The notes below the pieces were generated by a model. That model was not told where the DNA came from. It saw only the letters and a program-made list of their open reading frames with translations, and did not search any database. A DNA stretch of 64,000 nucleotides from a candidate division WOR-3 bacterium (lineage in GTDB: Bacteria; Hydrothermota; Tepidihabitantia; Tepidihabitantales; Tepidihabitantaceae), in contig JANLFQ010000003.1 of assembly GCA_024653355.1 (NCBI GenBank), positions 166,328 to 230,327 of the forward strand, read 5' to 3'. Below are positions 27,640 to 36,269 of this stretch, piece after piece (the first letter of the stretch is position 1; every line of letters starts with the position of its first letter). A program made the position numbers and the translations under genes.

Positions 27640-29406
27640 TTATTTGCCCCAGCGGTCGAACTCCTGCTTGATGCCGCTCAGGAGTTTTTCGAAAAACTCC
27701 CGGCGTCGGGTTAGTTCCTGCTGGGCATGGACCCGGCGGGTTATGTCAAAGCCGATATCTAAGATGCCAATTACTTCGTTGTTGGCGTTACGCCAGGGTT
27801 GTTTGGCAATTGCCAGCCAGACGGTTGTTTCCTGTTTGGGGTCACCGAGCGCGAACTCCAGTTGTGCTCCTTTGCCCGTTTCCAGGACCTGGCGGTCATA
27901 AGAACCTATGAGCGCGGTGACCGTGGCAGGGAACAGTTCCGCATCGGTTTTGCCGACAATGTCGGTGCCGGCACCGAGCAACCTTTGGGCGGTTTCATTG
28001 GCGGTGACATAACGGTGTTCCCGGTCTTTAAAAGCGATTAACACCAGCGGGTTTTCGATAATCGCCTTAAGACGTGATTCGGAATCCTGCCACGCCTGCT
28101 CTATCTTTTTCCGGCTGGACAAATTTTTCATGAGAGCCAGCGCACCGTTGTCCAACGGGTAGGTGGTCAAAGAAAACCAGCCAGCAAACCGGTCGCGGCC
28201 ATCGGTGTAAAAAAACTCCTGGTACTGAGGAGTGCGTTCAAGCAGGGTCCGGCGCAAAGGCACCGCCATTCCGGTTTTTTCCATTTCGGGGTAAAGTTCC
28301 CACAGCCGTTTGCCCAGCGCTTCGGCAGCGGTGACCCGGGTCTCCTTTTCGGCACCTTTGCTCCAGGCGGTTACTGTCCATTCCTGGTTAATGGCGAAGA
28401 AGCCGTCACTGGGGCTGGTGAGAAGCGAGCCGATGTCGGCGTTTTTTTTGTTTAACAGTTCCTCCAGTTGTTTCTCCCGGGTAATGTCAATCGCAAGGGC
28501 TTCAAATGTTCGGCGGCTGGCGAACGTTATTGCCCGACCGGTCATTTTGACCCAGGTCGTTTCGTTCGTGTTTTTTACGACCCGGAACTGGTAATCAGGA
28601 GGATAACTGCCGGTCTTTTTTGCTTCTGACTCAATCTGCTTGACCCGGCTGATGTCTTCGGGGTGGATGTGCGCGAAGAGTGCGGAGTTGTCGGTCATAA
28701 CCGCTTCCCGGGATACGCCAAAGATATTTTCGACCGAAGGGCTGATGGCGATGATGCGTCCTTCTTCGCTGAATCGGATGATACATACATCTTGGGCGGA
28801 ATCTACCAGACCGCGATACCGTTCTTCGCTCTCGCGCAACGCCTGTTCGATTTTTCTGCGGGCGAACTCAACATCGCGAATGTCAGCCGGCGCCGCTGCC
28901 CAGTTTTTCTCAATTTGCTGATTTTCCGCGATTTGTTCCTGAACTTTTTTTAATTCGGTGAGGTCTTCATAAATTATGGCAATTTGCTGAACCACGCCTT
29001 CGGCGTTCAGTAAAGGGAAAGCGGTGGTGCGGATACATACCTTTTTCCCGGGCGTGCTGGCGAGCCCGAGTTCAGCGGCATCGTACCAGAAAGGCGGTGT
29101 TTCGACCCGGGCACCGGCAAGCAACCGTTTAATCTGAGGCTCAAGCAATCCGGTGCGTTTTAACCCCTTTTCTTCAAATAAGTTTATGCCGGGCGGTGGC
29201 AATTTACCAAGCAACCGTTCGGCGGCTTTATTGCTTTTAACCAGGTTGCCAGCGGTATCGAATATCTCCACGCCTACCGGACAGAAGTCAACGAAACTGT
29301 CGAATAGGACCCGGGCCCGGGCTTCGGCTTTTTTTCTTTCTGCTTCTTCAAATGCCGCTTGTTCTTCAAGCAGCCGCTTGGGGTCAGGTCCCTTGGGGAA
29401 AAGCAT
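27640..29406 (-). CDS. Soluble multi-PAS sensor protein lacking an output domain
   Basis: 588 aa. A short coiled coil (~residues 8-35) leads into four PAS-type units at about 35-155, 185-320, 325-440 and 455-575; the second shows the PAS/PAC joint (YQFRVVKNTNETTWV), and each ends with a DIT/DLT-type boundary (YEDLTELKK, AIDITREKQ, GFDITRRVH). No histidine-kinase, GGDEF, EAL, HTH or phosphatase domain follows: after the last PAS only ~25 residues remain. No transmembrane helix seen. Upstream is tRNA-Thr, apparently under the same promoter; downstream is the glycosyltransferase. Confidence 0.8.
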   Translation of the reverse strand: MLFPKGPDPKRLLEEQAAFEEAERKKAEARARVLFDSFVDFCPVGVEIFDTAGNLVKSNKAAERLLGKLPPPGINLFEEKGLKRTGLLEPQIKRLLAGARVETPPFWYDAAELGLASTPGKKVCIRTTAFPLLNAEGVVQQIAIIYEDLTELKKVQEQIAENQQIEKNWAAAPADIRDVEFARRKIEQALRESEERYRGLVDSAQDVCIIRFSEEGRIIAISPSVENIFGVSREAVMTDNSALFAHIHPEDISRVKQIESEAKKTGSYPPDYQFRVVKNTNETTWVKMTGRAITFASRRTFEALAIDITREKQLEELLNKKNADIGSLLTSPSDGFFAINQEWTVTAWSKGAEKETRVTAAEALGKRLWELYPEMEKTGMAVPLRRTLLERTPQYQEFFYTDGRDRFAGWFSLTTYPLDNGALALMKNLSSRKKIEQAWQDSESRLKAIIENPLVLIAFKDREHRYVTANETAQRLLGAGTDIVGKTDAELFPATVTALIGSYDRQVLETGKGAQLEFALGDPKQETTVWLAIAKQPWRNANNEVIGILDIGFDITRRVHAQQELTRRREFFEKLLSGIKQEFDRWGK

Positions 29407-29428
29407 ATTTCGATTATTAGCTTTCGTA

Positions 29429-29501
29429 AGCCGGCGGCCCGGCTCGAACGGGCGACCTGCGGTTTACGAAACCGCTGCTCTGCCTGCTGAGCTACGCCGG
29501 C
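29429..29501 (-). tRNA. tRNA-Thr (anticodon CGU)
   Basis: 73-nt cloverleaf on the minus strand, no CCA encoded. 7-bp acceptor GCCGGCG/CGCCGGC, D arm GCTC/GAGC, anticodon stem GCGGT/ACCGC around loop TTCGTAA (anticodon CGU, reads ACG), T arm GCCCG-TTCGAGC-CGGGC, discriminator U. All stems pair fully. It lies 22 bases before the ATG of the multi-PAS gene. Confidence 0.95.
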
Positions 29502-29513
29502 ATTTTTCGAACG

Positions 29514-29542
29514 ATTTTAGCGATTAGACTGGCTCTGGTCAA
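29514..29542 (-). promoter_or_regulatory. Promoter of tRNA-Thr (and probably the PAS-glycosyltransferase genes)
   Basis: Minus strand: TTGACC (29542-29537), 17-bp spacer, TAAAAT (29519-29514), 12 bases before the mature tRNA 5' end. No second promoter is evident in the 22 bases between the tRNA and the PAS gene. Confidence 0.6.
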
Positions 29543-30128
29543 GGAGACGGTATTTCTGGGTGATTACCGTTAAAAAAAATATGATTGGTTAATTCCGAAG
29601 TAAAAGGTGTTTTACTCGTACAGTTTATATACGAAAAAATGGTGAAAAGTGACAAAATTTCATCCCCTCCACCGTCCGGGGGCAATTCCCAGGATAGCCT
29701 CCAGCGCTCACTGGTTTATTATCCTTTTCAACATATCTATTTTAATTTGGACAACTTCCCCGGGCAAAATTCAACAGTCTATGTTATTGATAATCAGAAT
29801 GGTTATGTCCTGATTCCAAACAGTTTCTCTATCGAGATATGTTGTACCGTTAAATTGCCATCTGGTCCAATATAGACTTTGCTGTTATGCCCTGATTTCT
29901 GCCTCAGGGTTTGTAATCCAATTTATGGTTAGGGTCGCATCCGAGTGAAAATCAAGTTTACTGACCCTTTCGCCCCAAAGTTTTTTCACTTACGACGCGC
30001 AAACTTGTAAATCAGGTGCTTTTGGCGAAAAGCCGAAAGGCAGGTTAGCAATTAAGTGAGGAAACTTTTGAAATTATGAGGAAAACTGGAAACGGTTGTT
30101 TTTCGACGGAGTGAGAAGTTGATATGTT
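29543..30128. other. Intergenic region of about 590 bases
   Basis: Contains a possible decayed coding fragment on the minus strand (29803-29989, listed separately). The rest shows no convincing gene, tRNA or repeat. The sequence is more AT-rich than the flanking genes. Confidence 0.5.
29803..29989 (-). pseudogene. Possible decayed coding remnant
   Basis: Minus strand, GTG at 29989 opens a 34-codon frame (KKLWGERVSKLDFHSDATLT...) that stops at 29885. A neighbouring frame continues with protein-like sequence (NSKVYIGPDGNLTVQHISIE) to a stop at 29803. Two adjoining protein-like segments in different frames suggest a frameshifted relic. I do not recognise the parent family, and chance cannot be excluded at this length. 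Confidence 0.25.
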
Positions 30129-31604
30129 TTATGGCAGGCGAACCAACCGTTTGATTGTCGGCGGTGTAGTTTGAATGCGGGCGAAGTAGGTTCCGGCAGG
30201 AAGATGGCGCAAATTGATGAGCGAACCGGGCGTAACGGTCTGGGCTAACACAGGGCTACCAGAGATGTTAAACAGGGTAATGGTTATTGATTGTTCAAGA
30301 GAGCGTTCAGAGATTAGTCGGACCGATGAATGTGCCGGGTTGGGGACGAAAGATATGTCTGATAGAACTTTGCCTGTTTGCTCAGTGATGCCGGTGCCGA
30401 TGACGATGAAGGTGTCGGGTTGCGTGGTGACAGGAGCCATTCCGTCGGAAAAACGGAAGTAGAATTGATGCGAGCCCGGGGGAAATCCGGAACGCCTGAT
30501 TGAAAAGACAACGCCATTTGCATACTTATGGCTTGTTGGAATCAGGTTGAATGTGTTGTCGTCAACTATGACGGTGCTAATTGGTGGTAAGTTGGTGTCG
30601 GTGTCGATATAACGAACGTTGAACCAGAAGGGGGTGGTTTCTTCTCCGGTGTCGGGTATGACCCGGGCGTTGGTGAGTTGGGGTGGCGCATTTTGGTTAA
30701 CAGTAAATGCTGGTGTTCGATTGGCGTAGAAACGGCAGGGCACAGTCGTATCGCGAACATAACTGCCACCAATGGGATAAACCGCCTGGGTAACAGCCGC
30801 CGCATAAAGGTAGCCAGACGAGTTAGGCCAGGGTCCAAATCTACGGTCGGCGGTAAATCGTGATATCGGACAGCGAAGGGAGAGGAGGTTACCGTTGGTC
30901 TGGGCTTCGATATCCCCGACCCGTTCGTACGACTGGGTATAACGGTTGATGGCGTAGAGACCGGTGGTGTAGATTGTAAGGATGTTGGCATAACTCATTA
31001 CGAAGATGAAGGTGTCAGAAGGTGCTTCGGGGTTGACAAAACCCAAAGAGTAGATGTAATAAGGTTGCGGGAATGTGTAGGTGGGCCAGCTGTTATGGTT
31101 GTTGCGGAGACGGGCGTAAAAGTAGTCGTTAGAGCGGGAAACCCAGGCGCCAGTAAGGTCTAACCAGGGTCCTTCAGGTTGGATGGCATCACCAACGGTC
31201 TCGGCAGCGACCGATGCCAATAGCGCCGAGCCCGGTGGCCAGATGTTGTCAATGTTGAAAGGCGAGTACGTGGCATATCCTGATTCATCGGCAGCGCGGA
31301 TGTAATAATAAACGTTACCAGATACCGGCGCGACAAGGGACGTTTGCCAGGTGCTTTCGTATCCGGGTGCGGTGAGACGGGTCATAATTGCTTCCTGCCA
31401 GGAGTTTTGGCCGTCAAGAGAGTAAAAAAGTGTTACCGTTGAGTTCCGGTTTTCTGTTTGGGGGGCAAAATGGCAGTCGACATTGATAAATACCGTTTGT
31501 GCGGGAGCAGGCGCTGAGTTGCAAACGGCGGATAATGTCGGTTGTGCCGCGGCGATTTTCAAGAAGATGAGGGTTGACAGTCCAACGGCTCGGGTTATGA
31601 GCAT
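30129..31604 (-). CDS. Secreted protein with type IX-like C-terminal sorting domain
   Basis: 491 aa. Signal peptide at residues 1-20 (MLITRAVGLSTLIFLKIAAAQ). The body has beta-rich, fibronectin-like or Ig-like stretches (TVTLFYSLDGQNSW, NVYYYIRAADESGYATYS). The last ~75 residues form a sorting-type domain: FVPNPAHSSVRL, then ITLFNISGSPVL and LPAGTYFARI, as in type A type IX secretion substrates. No T9SS machinery gene is in the window. The start is the ATG at 31604, chosen for the signal peptide and its position 5 bases after a -10 box; upstream in-frame codons add a charged, non-secretory stretch. Target unknown. Confidence 0.75.
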   Translation of the reverse strand: MLITRAVGLSTLIFLKIAAAQPTLSAVCNSAPAPAQTVFINVDCHFAPQTENRNSTVTLFYSLDGQNSWQEAIMTRLTAPGYESTWQTSLVAPVSGNVYYYIRAADESGYATYSPFNIDNIWPPGSALLASVAAETVGDAIQPEGPWLDLTGAWVSRSNDYFYARLRNNHNSWPTYTFPQPYYIYSLGFVNPEAPSDTFIFVMSYANILTIYTTGLYAINRYTQSYERVGDIEAQTNGNLLSLRCPISRFTADRRFGPWPNSSGYLYAAAVTQAVYPIGGSYVRDTTVPCRFYANRTPAFTVNQNAPPQLTNARVIPDTGEETTPFWFNVRYIDTDTNLPPISTVIVDDNTFNLIPTSHKYANGVVFSIRRSGFPPGSHQFYFRFSDGMAPVTTQPDTFIVIGTGITEQTGKVLSDISFVPNPAHSSVRLISERSLEQSITITLFNISGSPVLAQTVTPGSLINLRHLPAGTYFARIQTTPPTIKRLVRLP

Positions 31605-31609
31605 AGAAA

Positions 31610-31639
31610 ATTTTATCCCAAAACGACAATAGTGGTCAA
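31610..31639 (-). promoter_or_regulatory. Promoter of the secreted sorting-domain protein
   Basis: Minus strand: TTGACC (31639-31634), 18-bp spacer to TAAAAT (31615-31610); a 16-bp spacing to GATAAA is also possible. The ATG follows within 5 bases without a ribosome site. Confidence 0.5.
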
Positions 31640-31694
31640 GTATTTTCTGTATTTTGAGTTGATTTATGGGCGGGCGATGGATTTTCCGGTTTAG

Positions 31695-31722
31695 TTTACA
31701 TCGCACCGAAATTTGTTATTAT
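31695..31722 (+). promoter_or_regulatory. Promoter of the peroxiredoxin gene
   Basis: TTTACA (31695-31700), 16-bp spacer, TATTAT (31717-31722). A 35-base gap to the ATG contains a strong ribosome site AAAAGGAGG (31744-31752). Confidence 0.55.
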
Positions 31723-31757
31723 TAGTATTAGTAGGAGACAACCAAAAGGAGGAGCAG

Positions 31758-32432
31758 ATGGAAAACAACACCGAAAGAAGAAGTATGCCCCTTTTAGGGG
31801 ACGATTTTCCCGAAATCAAGGTGCCGACAACGCACGGGCTGATAGAACTGCCGAAGTTCTTTGCCGGCAAGTGGTTTGTGTTATTCAGCCACCCCGCCGA
31901 TTTTACGCCGGTGTGTACGACGGAATTTGTTGCCTTTCAAAAGCGCTACGATAAATTTCGGCGTCTGAACTGTGAACTAATCGGTTTGAGTGTTGACCAG
32001 GTGTTCTCTCATATCAAGTGGGAGGAGTGGATTAAAGAGAAACTGGGCGTTGAGATTGAATTTCCGATTATCGCCGATACGGGTCGTGTTGCCAGTATGT
32101 TAGGGTTAATTCATCCTAATAAGGGGACGAATACGGTTCGGGCGGTTTTTGTGGTTGATGACCGGGGTAAGATTCGGATTATTCTTTACTATCCCCAGGA
32201 GCTGGGACGAAATATGGACGAAATTTTGCGGGCGGTTGAGGCGATGCAGATTGCCGATAAGTACAAGGTGGCAATGCCCGCAAACTGGCCCAACAATGAA
32301 CTCATTCAGGACCGGGTGATTGTGCCGCCGGCGAGCGATGTTAAGACCGCAAAAGAGCGGTTAGAAAAGGCAAAGGCGGGCGAATTTGAGTGTTTTGATT
32401 GGTGGCTCTGCCACAAGAAGTTAAACCGATAG
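31758..32432 (+). CDS. Peroxiredoxin, Prx6-like archaeal type
   Basis: Thiol peroxidase that reduces H2O2 and organic peroxides. 224 aa. Peroxidatic Cys53 lies in [13 protein letters not shown]; the C-terminal half shows the extended Prx6 arm. Near the end a C-x5-C pair (ECFDWWLC) matches archaeal Prx6-type enzymes, where these cysteines act in resolving. ATG 31758 is chosen: AAAAGGAGG just upstream; the in-frame TTG at 31713 overlaps the -10 box. A ferritin-like gene follows 11 bases later, making a peroxide/iron pair. Confidence 0.9.
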   Translation: MENNTERRSMPLLGDDFPEIKVPTTHGLIELPKFFAGKWFVLFSHPADFTPVCTTEFVAFQKRYDKFRRLNCELIGLSVDQVFSHIKWEEWIKEKLGVEIEFPIIADTGRVASMLGLIHPNKGTNTVRAVFVVDDRGKIRIILYYPQELGRNMDEILRAVEAMQIADKYKVAMPANWPNNELIQDRVIVPPASDVKTAKERLEKAKAGEFECFDWWLCHKKLNR

Positions 32433-32443
32433 GGGAGGCGAAG

Positions 32444-32728
32444 ATGCTTTCGCGAATCCCGATAGATATTGACGAAGTTAAAAAAGAGCGGCTTGATTTA
32501 GAAATTTTGCGGGCGGCGATGATTGCTGAGCTGGATGCGATAAATCTCTATGAGCAGATGGCAGCAATGGTTGAAGATGAAACAATAAGAAGGGTGTTAA
32601 TGGATGTGGCTCGGGAGGAAAAGACCCACTTAGGAGAGTTTGAGGCTTTGCTTTTGAAGTTCGATAAAGAGCAGCAGGAGGAGTTGAAGGCGGGTGAGGA
32701 AGAGGTTGAGGAGTTGATGGAGGATTAG
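32444..32728 (+). CDS. Encapsulated-ferritin-like small iron protein
   Basis: 94-aa two-helix protein. E29, E59 and H62 have the same spacing (30 and 3 residues) as the ferroxidase ligands of encapsulated ferritins (E32, E62, H65 in the Rhodospirillum rubrum protein). The core IAELDAINLYEQMAAM and VAREEKTHLGEF also resembles the ferritin-like domain fused to the N terminus of the Pyrococcus furiosus encapsulin shell. Expected to oxidise and mineralise Fe2+ as a decamer. The C terminus is acidic and shows no obvious encapsulin cargo tag, and no shell gene is in the window. ATG 32444 has GGGGAGG upstream. Confidence 0.8.
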   Translation: MLSRIPIDIDEVKKERLDLEILRAAMIAELDAINLYEQMAAMVEDETIRRVLMDVAREEKTHLGEFEALLLKFDKEQQEELKAGEEEVEELMED

Positions 32729-32750
32729 TTTAAAGGCGTTTCGGGAAATA

Positions 32751-32778
32751 TTTGTCCGCGTGATATTTTCAGTATAAT
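32751..32778 (+). promoter_or_regulatory. Promoter upstream of the 180-aa membrane protein and purL
   Basis: TTTGTC (32751-32756), 16-bp spacer, TATAAT (32773-32778). The ATG at 32788 follows after 9 bases, with no Shine-Dalgarno sequence. Confidence 0.55.
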
Positions 32779-32787
32779 TTGTCCTCT

Positions 32788-33330
32788 ATGACAATTCCGG
32801 AAGAAGAGAAACAGACAGGCGAAGATTCGAGCCGGACGGAACCCGCTTTCTGGCAAAAACCGGCATTTTTTATTCCGGTGGTGGCGTTTTTGCTTCTGGT
32901 GCTGACCCTAGCGGTGATTGTGGTTGTGAAGAATGCCGGGCGGGTACAGATTGGGCCCGCGCCGGTCCCTCAGGCGCCAATTTTGCCTGACACGACGATG
33001 GGTCGGGTGCGGCGACAACTGGCGCGGGGTATTAAGAGACTGGAGCGGCGGTTACAAGAGTATCGGGGAAAAATTGAGACCCTATCTTTCTATCAGGATT
33101 CACTTTACAAAAGTTGCAGTCTGGGGTTGAAGCAACTGGCGATTGAGTTCGCTGCGGTGGAGAGTGCTCGTTCCTATGCAGAGCGTAAACCCCTTTTTAC
33201 TAGGGCAAGAAAGATGTATGTGGAGTTGCGTAATAGTGTCAACGACTTTGCCCTTTCGGTTGATTCGGCAATTACCGGTCGAGTTCTCGACTCTTTGGAC
33301 CAGGAGTTCCGTAAGTTGATCAGCGAATAG
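32788..33330 (+). CDS. Single-pass membrane protein with coiled-coil domain, function unknown
   Basis: 180 aa: an acidic/polar N-terminal tail (~28 residues), one transmembrane helix (FFIPVVAFLLLVLTLAVIVVV), a Pro-rich linker, then a charged helical region (about residues 70-180) with heptad-like spacing. Not recognised. The ATG at 32788 fits the leaderless position after the -10 box. It ends 6 bases before purL and is probably co-transcribed with it, without an evident functional link. Confidence 0.65.
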   Translation: MTIPEEEKQTGEDSSRTEPAFWQKPAFFIPVVAFLLLVLTLAVIVVVKNAGRVQIGPAPVPQAPILPDTTMGRVRRQLARGIKRLERRLQEYRGKIETLSFYQDSLYKSCSLGLKQLAIEFAAVESARSYAERKPLFTRARKMYVELRNSVNDFALSVDSAITGRVLDSLDQEFRKLISE

Positions 33331-33336
33331 GAAGCA

Positions 33337-36204
33337 ATGGCGCTCTGGCGAATCGATATCAATAAAAAGGGTTTTGACCCTGAGGCACGGGCGTTCGAGG
33401 CTGACGCGCGCGATATGGGATTAAAATCGATATCACCGGTCAGGATTACCCGGGTGTGGTTTCTCGAAGGAAAGTTAACCAAGAGCGATGTGGAGAAAAT
33501 TGCCTGGGAGTTGTTGTGCGACCCGGTTGTTGAGGAATGGCGGGTTGAGGTGCTGGAAGATGGCGTGCTGAAGGGAGGCGAGGAGACTTTAGTCCTTTAC
33601 AATCCGGGAGTGATGGACCCGACTGTAGCAACGGCGTTACGGGCGTTGGATGATATGGGATATAAAGAAGTACAGGTGCGTACCGGTCGGGGGTATCGTC
33701 TGGGAAGAGAAGTGACTGCCGAAGAACGAGCCGTTCTCAGCCGGGGTTTGCTTTTTAATCCGTTGATTCAGCATCTCGCATCTTCAGGGGAAAAAGTTTT
33801 TGCCCAACCCAAACCCTACCGTTTCAAACCGGTGATTGTCAATTTGCGCGGCAAGAGCGACCGGGAACTGGCGGAGATTTCTCGGAGCCGGCTCCTCGCA
33901 CTATCGGTTGAGGAGATGAAGATTCTGCGGCGGTTTTATGAAAAGATGGGACGAGACCCGAGCGATGTGGAGCTCGAGACCTTCGCTCAAACCTGGTCTG
34001 AACACTGTCAGCACAAGACATTTCGCGGGGAGATTCTTTTTGGCCGGAGGCGGATTAAAAATTTGTTGAAGTCGACAGTAATGCGGGTTACGGAAGAGCT
34101 TGCCCTGCCCTGGGTGCTCTCGGCGTTTGAAGACAACTCCGGGGTAATTGAGTTTGATGAGAATTACGGCATCAGTTTTAAGGTTGAGACGCACAATCAT
34201 CCTTCGGCACTTGAGCCCTATGGCGGAGCGGCGACCGGTATCGGCGGTGTAATCCGGGACTGCCTGGGAACGGGTCTTGGGGCGAAGCCGATTTTGAATA
34301 CCGATGTGTTCTGCTTTGGATATCCGGGCACGAGTTTTAACGAATTGCCCAAAGGGGTGTTGCATCCCCGACGCGTGATGAAAGGAGTGGTGGCGGGTGT
34401 ACGGGATTATGGAAATCGGATGGGAATTCCAACCGCAAACGGTGCGGTCTATTTCGACCCGGGCTACTTAGGCAATCCGCTGGTATTCTGCGGCACGGTT
34501 GGGCTTATTCCGCGGCAGAAGTTGCGCAAAAAGGTTGATGCCGGTCAGATGATTGTGCTCCTTGGTGGCCGCACCGGCAGAGACGGAATTCATGGGGTTA
34601 CCTTTGCCTCGTTAGAACTTGATGAGCGTTCGGGTGAATTTTCTTCGGGTGCGGTTCAGATTGGCAACCCGATTGAGGAGAAAAAACTACTCGATTTGGT
34701 TCTCACCGCCCGGGATAAGGGGCTCTTTGCTGCGATTACCGATTGTGGTGGTGGTGGTCTTTCGAGCGCCGTGGGCGAGATGGCAGCGCAGACTGGTTGT
34801 GAGGTGTGGCTGGATAAGGTGCCGTTGAAGTACCCGGGTTTAAGTCCGGCTGAAATCTGGGTTTCTGAGGCGCAGGAGCGAATGGTGGTTTTTGTTGAGC
34901 CGGGAAAGGTTCTGGAACTTTTGCAACTGGCAAAAGAGAACGATGTTGAGGCGACAATAATTGGAAAGGTTACCAAAACAAAGAGGCTGGTTTTGAAGTA
35001 TCGGGAGCGAATTGTTGCCGATTTACCGATGCGTTTTCTTCATCATGGCTGGCGTCAGGTCAAGCGGGTGGCGCGATGGGAAAGGCAGGACATTCCAGAG
35101 CCGTTTGTGCCGCATCGCCGGGAATTGACCGAGATATTGCTCAAATTGCTGGCAACACCAAACATTGCGAGTAAGGAATGGGTAACAAGGCAGTACGACC
35201 ATGAGGTTCAGGCGGGCACTGTTTTAAAACCGTTCTCCGGGCAAGAAAGTAACGGTCCGACAGATGCCTGCGTCATTGTGCCGGTAAAGGGTTCTAATCG
35301 GGCGTGTGTGGTTTCTTGTGGACTGTGTCCAAGGTTTGGATTGGTTGACCCTTACTGGATGGCGGCTTCGGCAATTGACGAGGCTTTGCGGAATTGCGTT
35401 GCTGCCGGTGGCGATATCACCCGCACCGCCATCTTAGACAATTTTTGCTGGGGAAGCCCGGAAAAAGAGGAGCAGTTAGGTGGGCTGGTGCGAGCGGCAG
35501 AGGGTTGTTACGATACCGCACGCGGTTTCCGGGTACCGTTTATCTCCGGTAAAGACTCTCTTTACAATGAGTTCAAAACCGAGCAAGGAGAAACATTGCC
35601 GATACCCGGGACGCTGTTGATTTCGGCGATTAGTGTAATCCCGGATGTTCGCAAGACGACAACTCCGGACTTTAAAAAATCCGGTTCGTATGTGTATCTC
35701 GTGGGTGATACTTTTCCCGAATTGGGCGGCAGTGAGTTTATGCGGTTGCATGGTGGCATCGGCCGCGATGTCCCAAAGGTTGAGCCCTATCGGGCAAGGC
35801 GATTGATGCAGAAGATGTTTCAGGCAATCCAGCGGGGGTTGGTGCTCGCCTGTCACGACCTCTCTGAGGGCGGGCTTGGTGTCGCACTTAGCGAGATGAG
35901 CTTCAGTGGGGGCGTGGGCGTTGAGGTGCATTTGCGCGCGGTGCCGGGCGCACATCGGTTTGAACGGGACGACTTCCTGCTTTTCAGCGAGTCCAACAGT
36001 CGGTTCATCTGCGAGGTAGCGCCGCAGAAACGGGATGTTTTTGAACGACTTTTTGCCGGGTTACCCTGCGCGCAAATCGGCCGCACGGTAGCAGGCCAGT
36101 TAATAACGATTTTCGGTCTGGATGGCAGTGCGGTGGTCCGGCTCAGCCTGATTGAGGCGTGCAAGGTGTGGCGAACAGCACTGACGAAAAGAATCGCCGA
36201 GTAG
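33337..36204 (+). CDS. purL: Phosphoribosylformylglycinamidine synthase, PurS-PurL fusion
   Basis: Fourth step of purine synthesis (FGAR to FGAM, using ATP and ammonia). 955 aa. Residues 1-~150 form two PurS-like units (ITRVWFLEGKL; VMDPTVATALRALDDMGY), then a PurL core: TWSEHCQHKTF, VETHNHPSALEPYGGAATGIGG, a second half with DLSEGGLGVALSEM. No glutaminase (PurQ) domain follows, unlike the 1295-aa E. coli enzyme, so a separate PurQ is needed and is not in the window. AGGAAG lies just upstream of the ATG. Confidence 0.92.
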   Translation: MALWRIDINKKGFDPEARAFEADARDMGLKSISPVRITRVWFLEGKLTKSDVEKIAWELLCDPVVEEWRVEVLEDGVLKGGEETLVLYNPGVMDPTVATALRALDDMGYKEVQVRTGRGYRLGREVTAEERAVLSRGLLFNPLIQHLASSGEKVFAQPKPYRFKPVIVNLRGKSDRELAEISRSRLLALSVEEMKILRRFYEKMGRDPSDVELETFAQTWSEHCQHKTFRGEILFGRRRIKNLLKSTVMRVTEELALPWVLSAFEDNSGVIEFDENYGISFKVETHNHPSALEPYGGAATGIGGVIRDCLGTGLGAKPILNTDVFCFGYPGTSFNELPKGVLHPRRVMKGVVAGVRDYGNRMGIPTANGAVYFDPGYLGNPLVFCGTVGLIPRQKLRKKVDAGQMIVLLGGRTGRDGIHGVTFASLELDERSGEFSSGAVQIGNPIEEKKLLDLVLTARDKGLFAAITDCGGGGLSSAVGEMAAQTGCEVWLDKVPLKYPGLSPAEIWVSEAQERMVVFVEPGKVLELLQLAKENDVEATIIGKVTKTKRLVLKYRERIVADLPMRFLHHGWRQVKRVARWERQDIPEPFVPHRRELTEILLKLLATPNIASKEWVTRQYDHEVQAGTVLKPFSGQESNGPTDACVIVPVKGSNRACVVSCGLCPRFGLVDPYWMAASAIDEALRNCVAAGGDITRTAILDNFCWGSPEKEEQLGGLVRAAEGCYDTARGFRVPFISGKDSLYNEFKTEQGETLPIPGTLLISAISVIPDVRKTTTPDFKKSGSYVYLVGDTFPELGGSEFMRLHGGIGRDVPKVEPYRARRLMQKMFQAIQRGLVLACHDLSEGGLGVALSEMSFSGGVGVEVHLRAVPGAHRFERDDFLLFSESNSRFICEVAPQKRDVFERLFAGLPCAQIGRTVAGQLITIFGLDGSAVVRLSLIEACKVWRTALTKRIAE

Positions 36205-36269
36205 TAACGAAATAGTATCAAGTGCGATAACCAGACCCGCTAAATTGTCCTCTTACAAACTTCGGGGTC

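Noticed and set aside
29585..29875. 96-codon open frame on the plus strand
   Set aside because: No ribosome site, odd composition, no recognisable protein; lies in an AT-rich gap and overlaps the minus-strand remnant.
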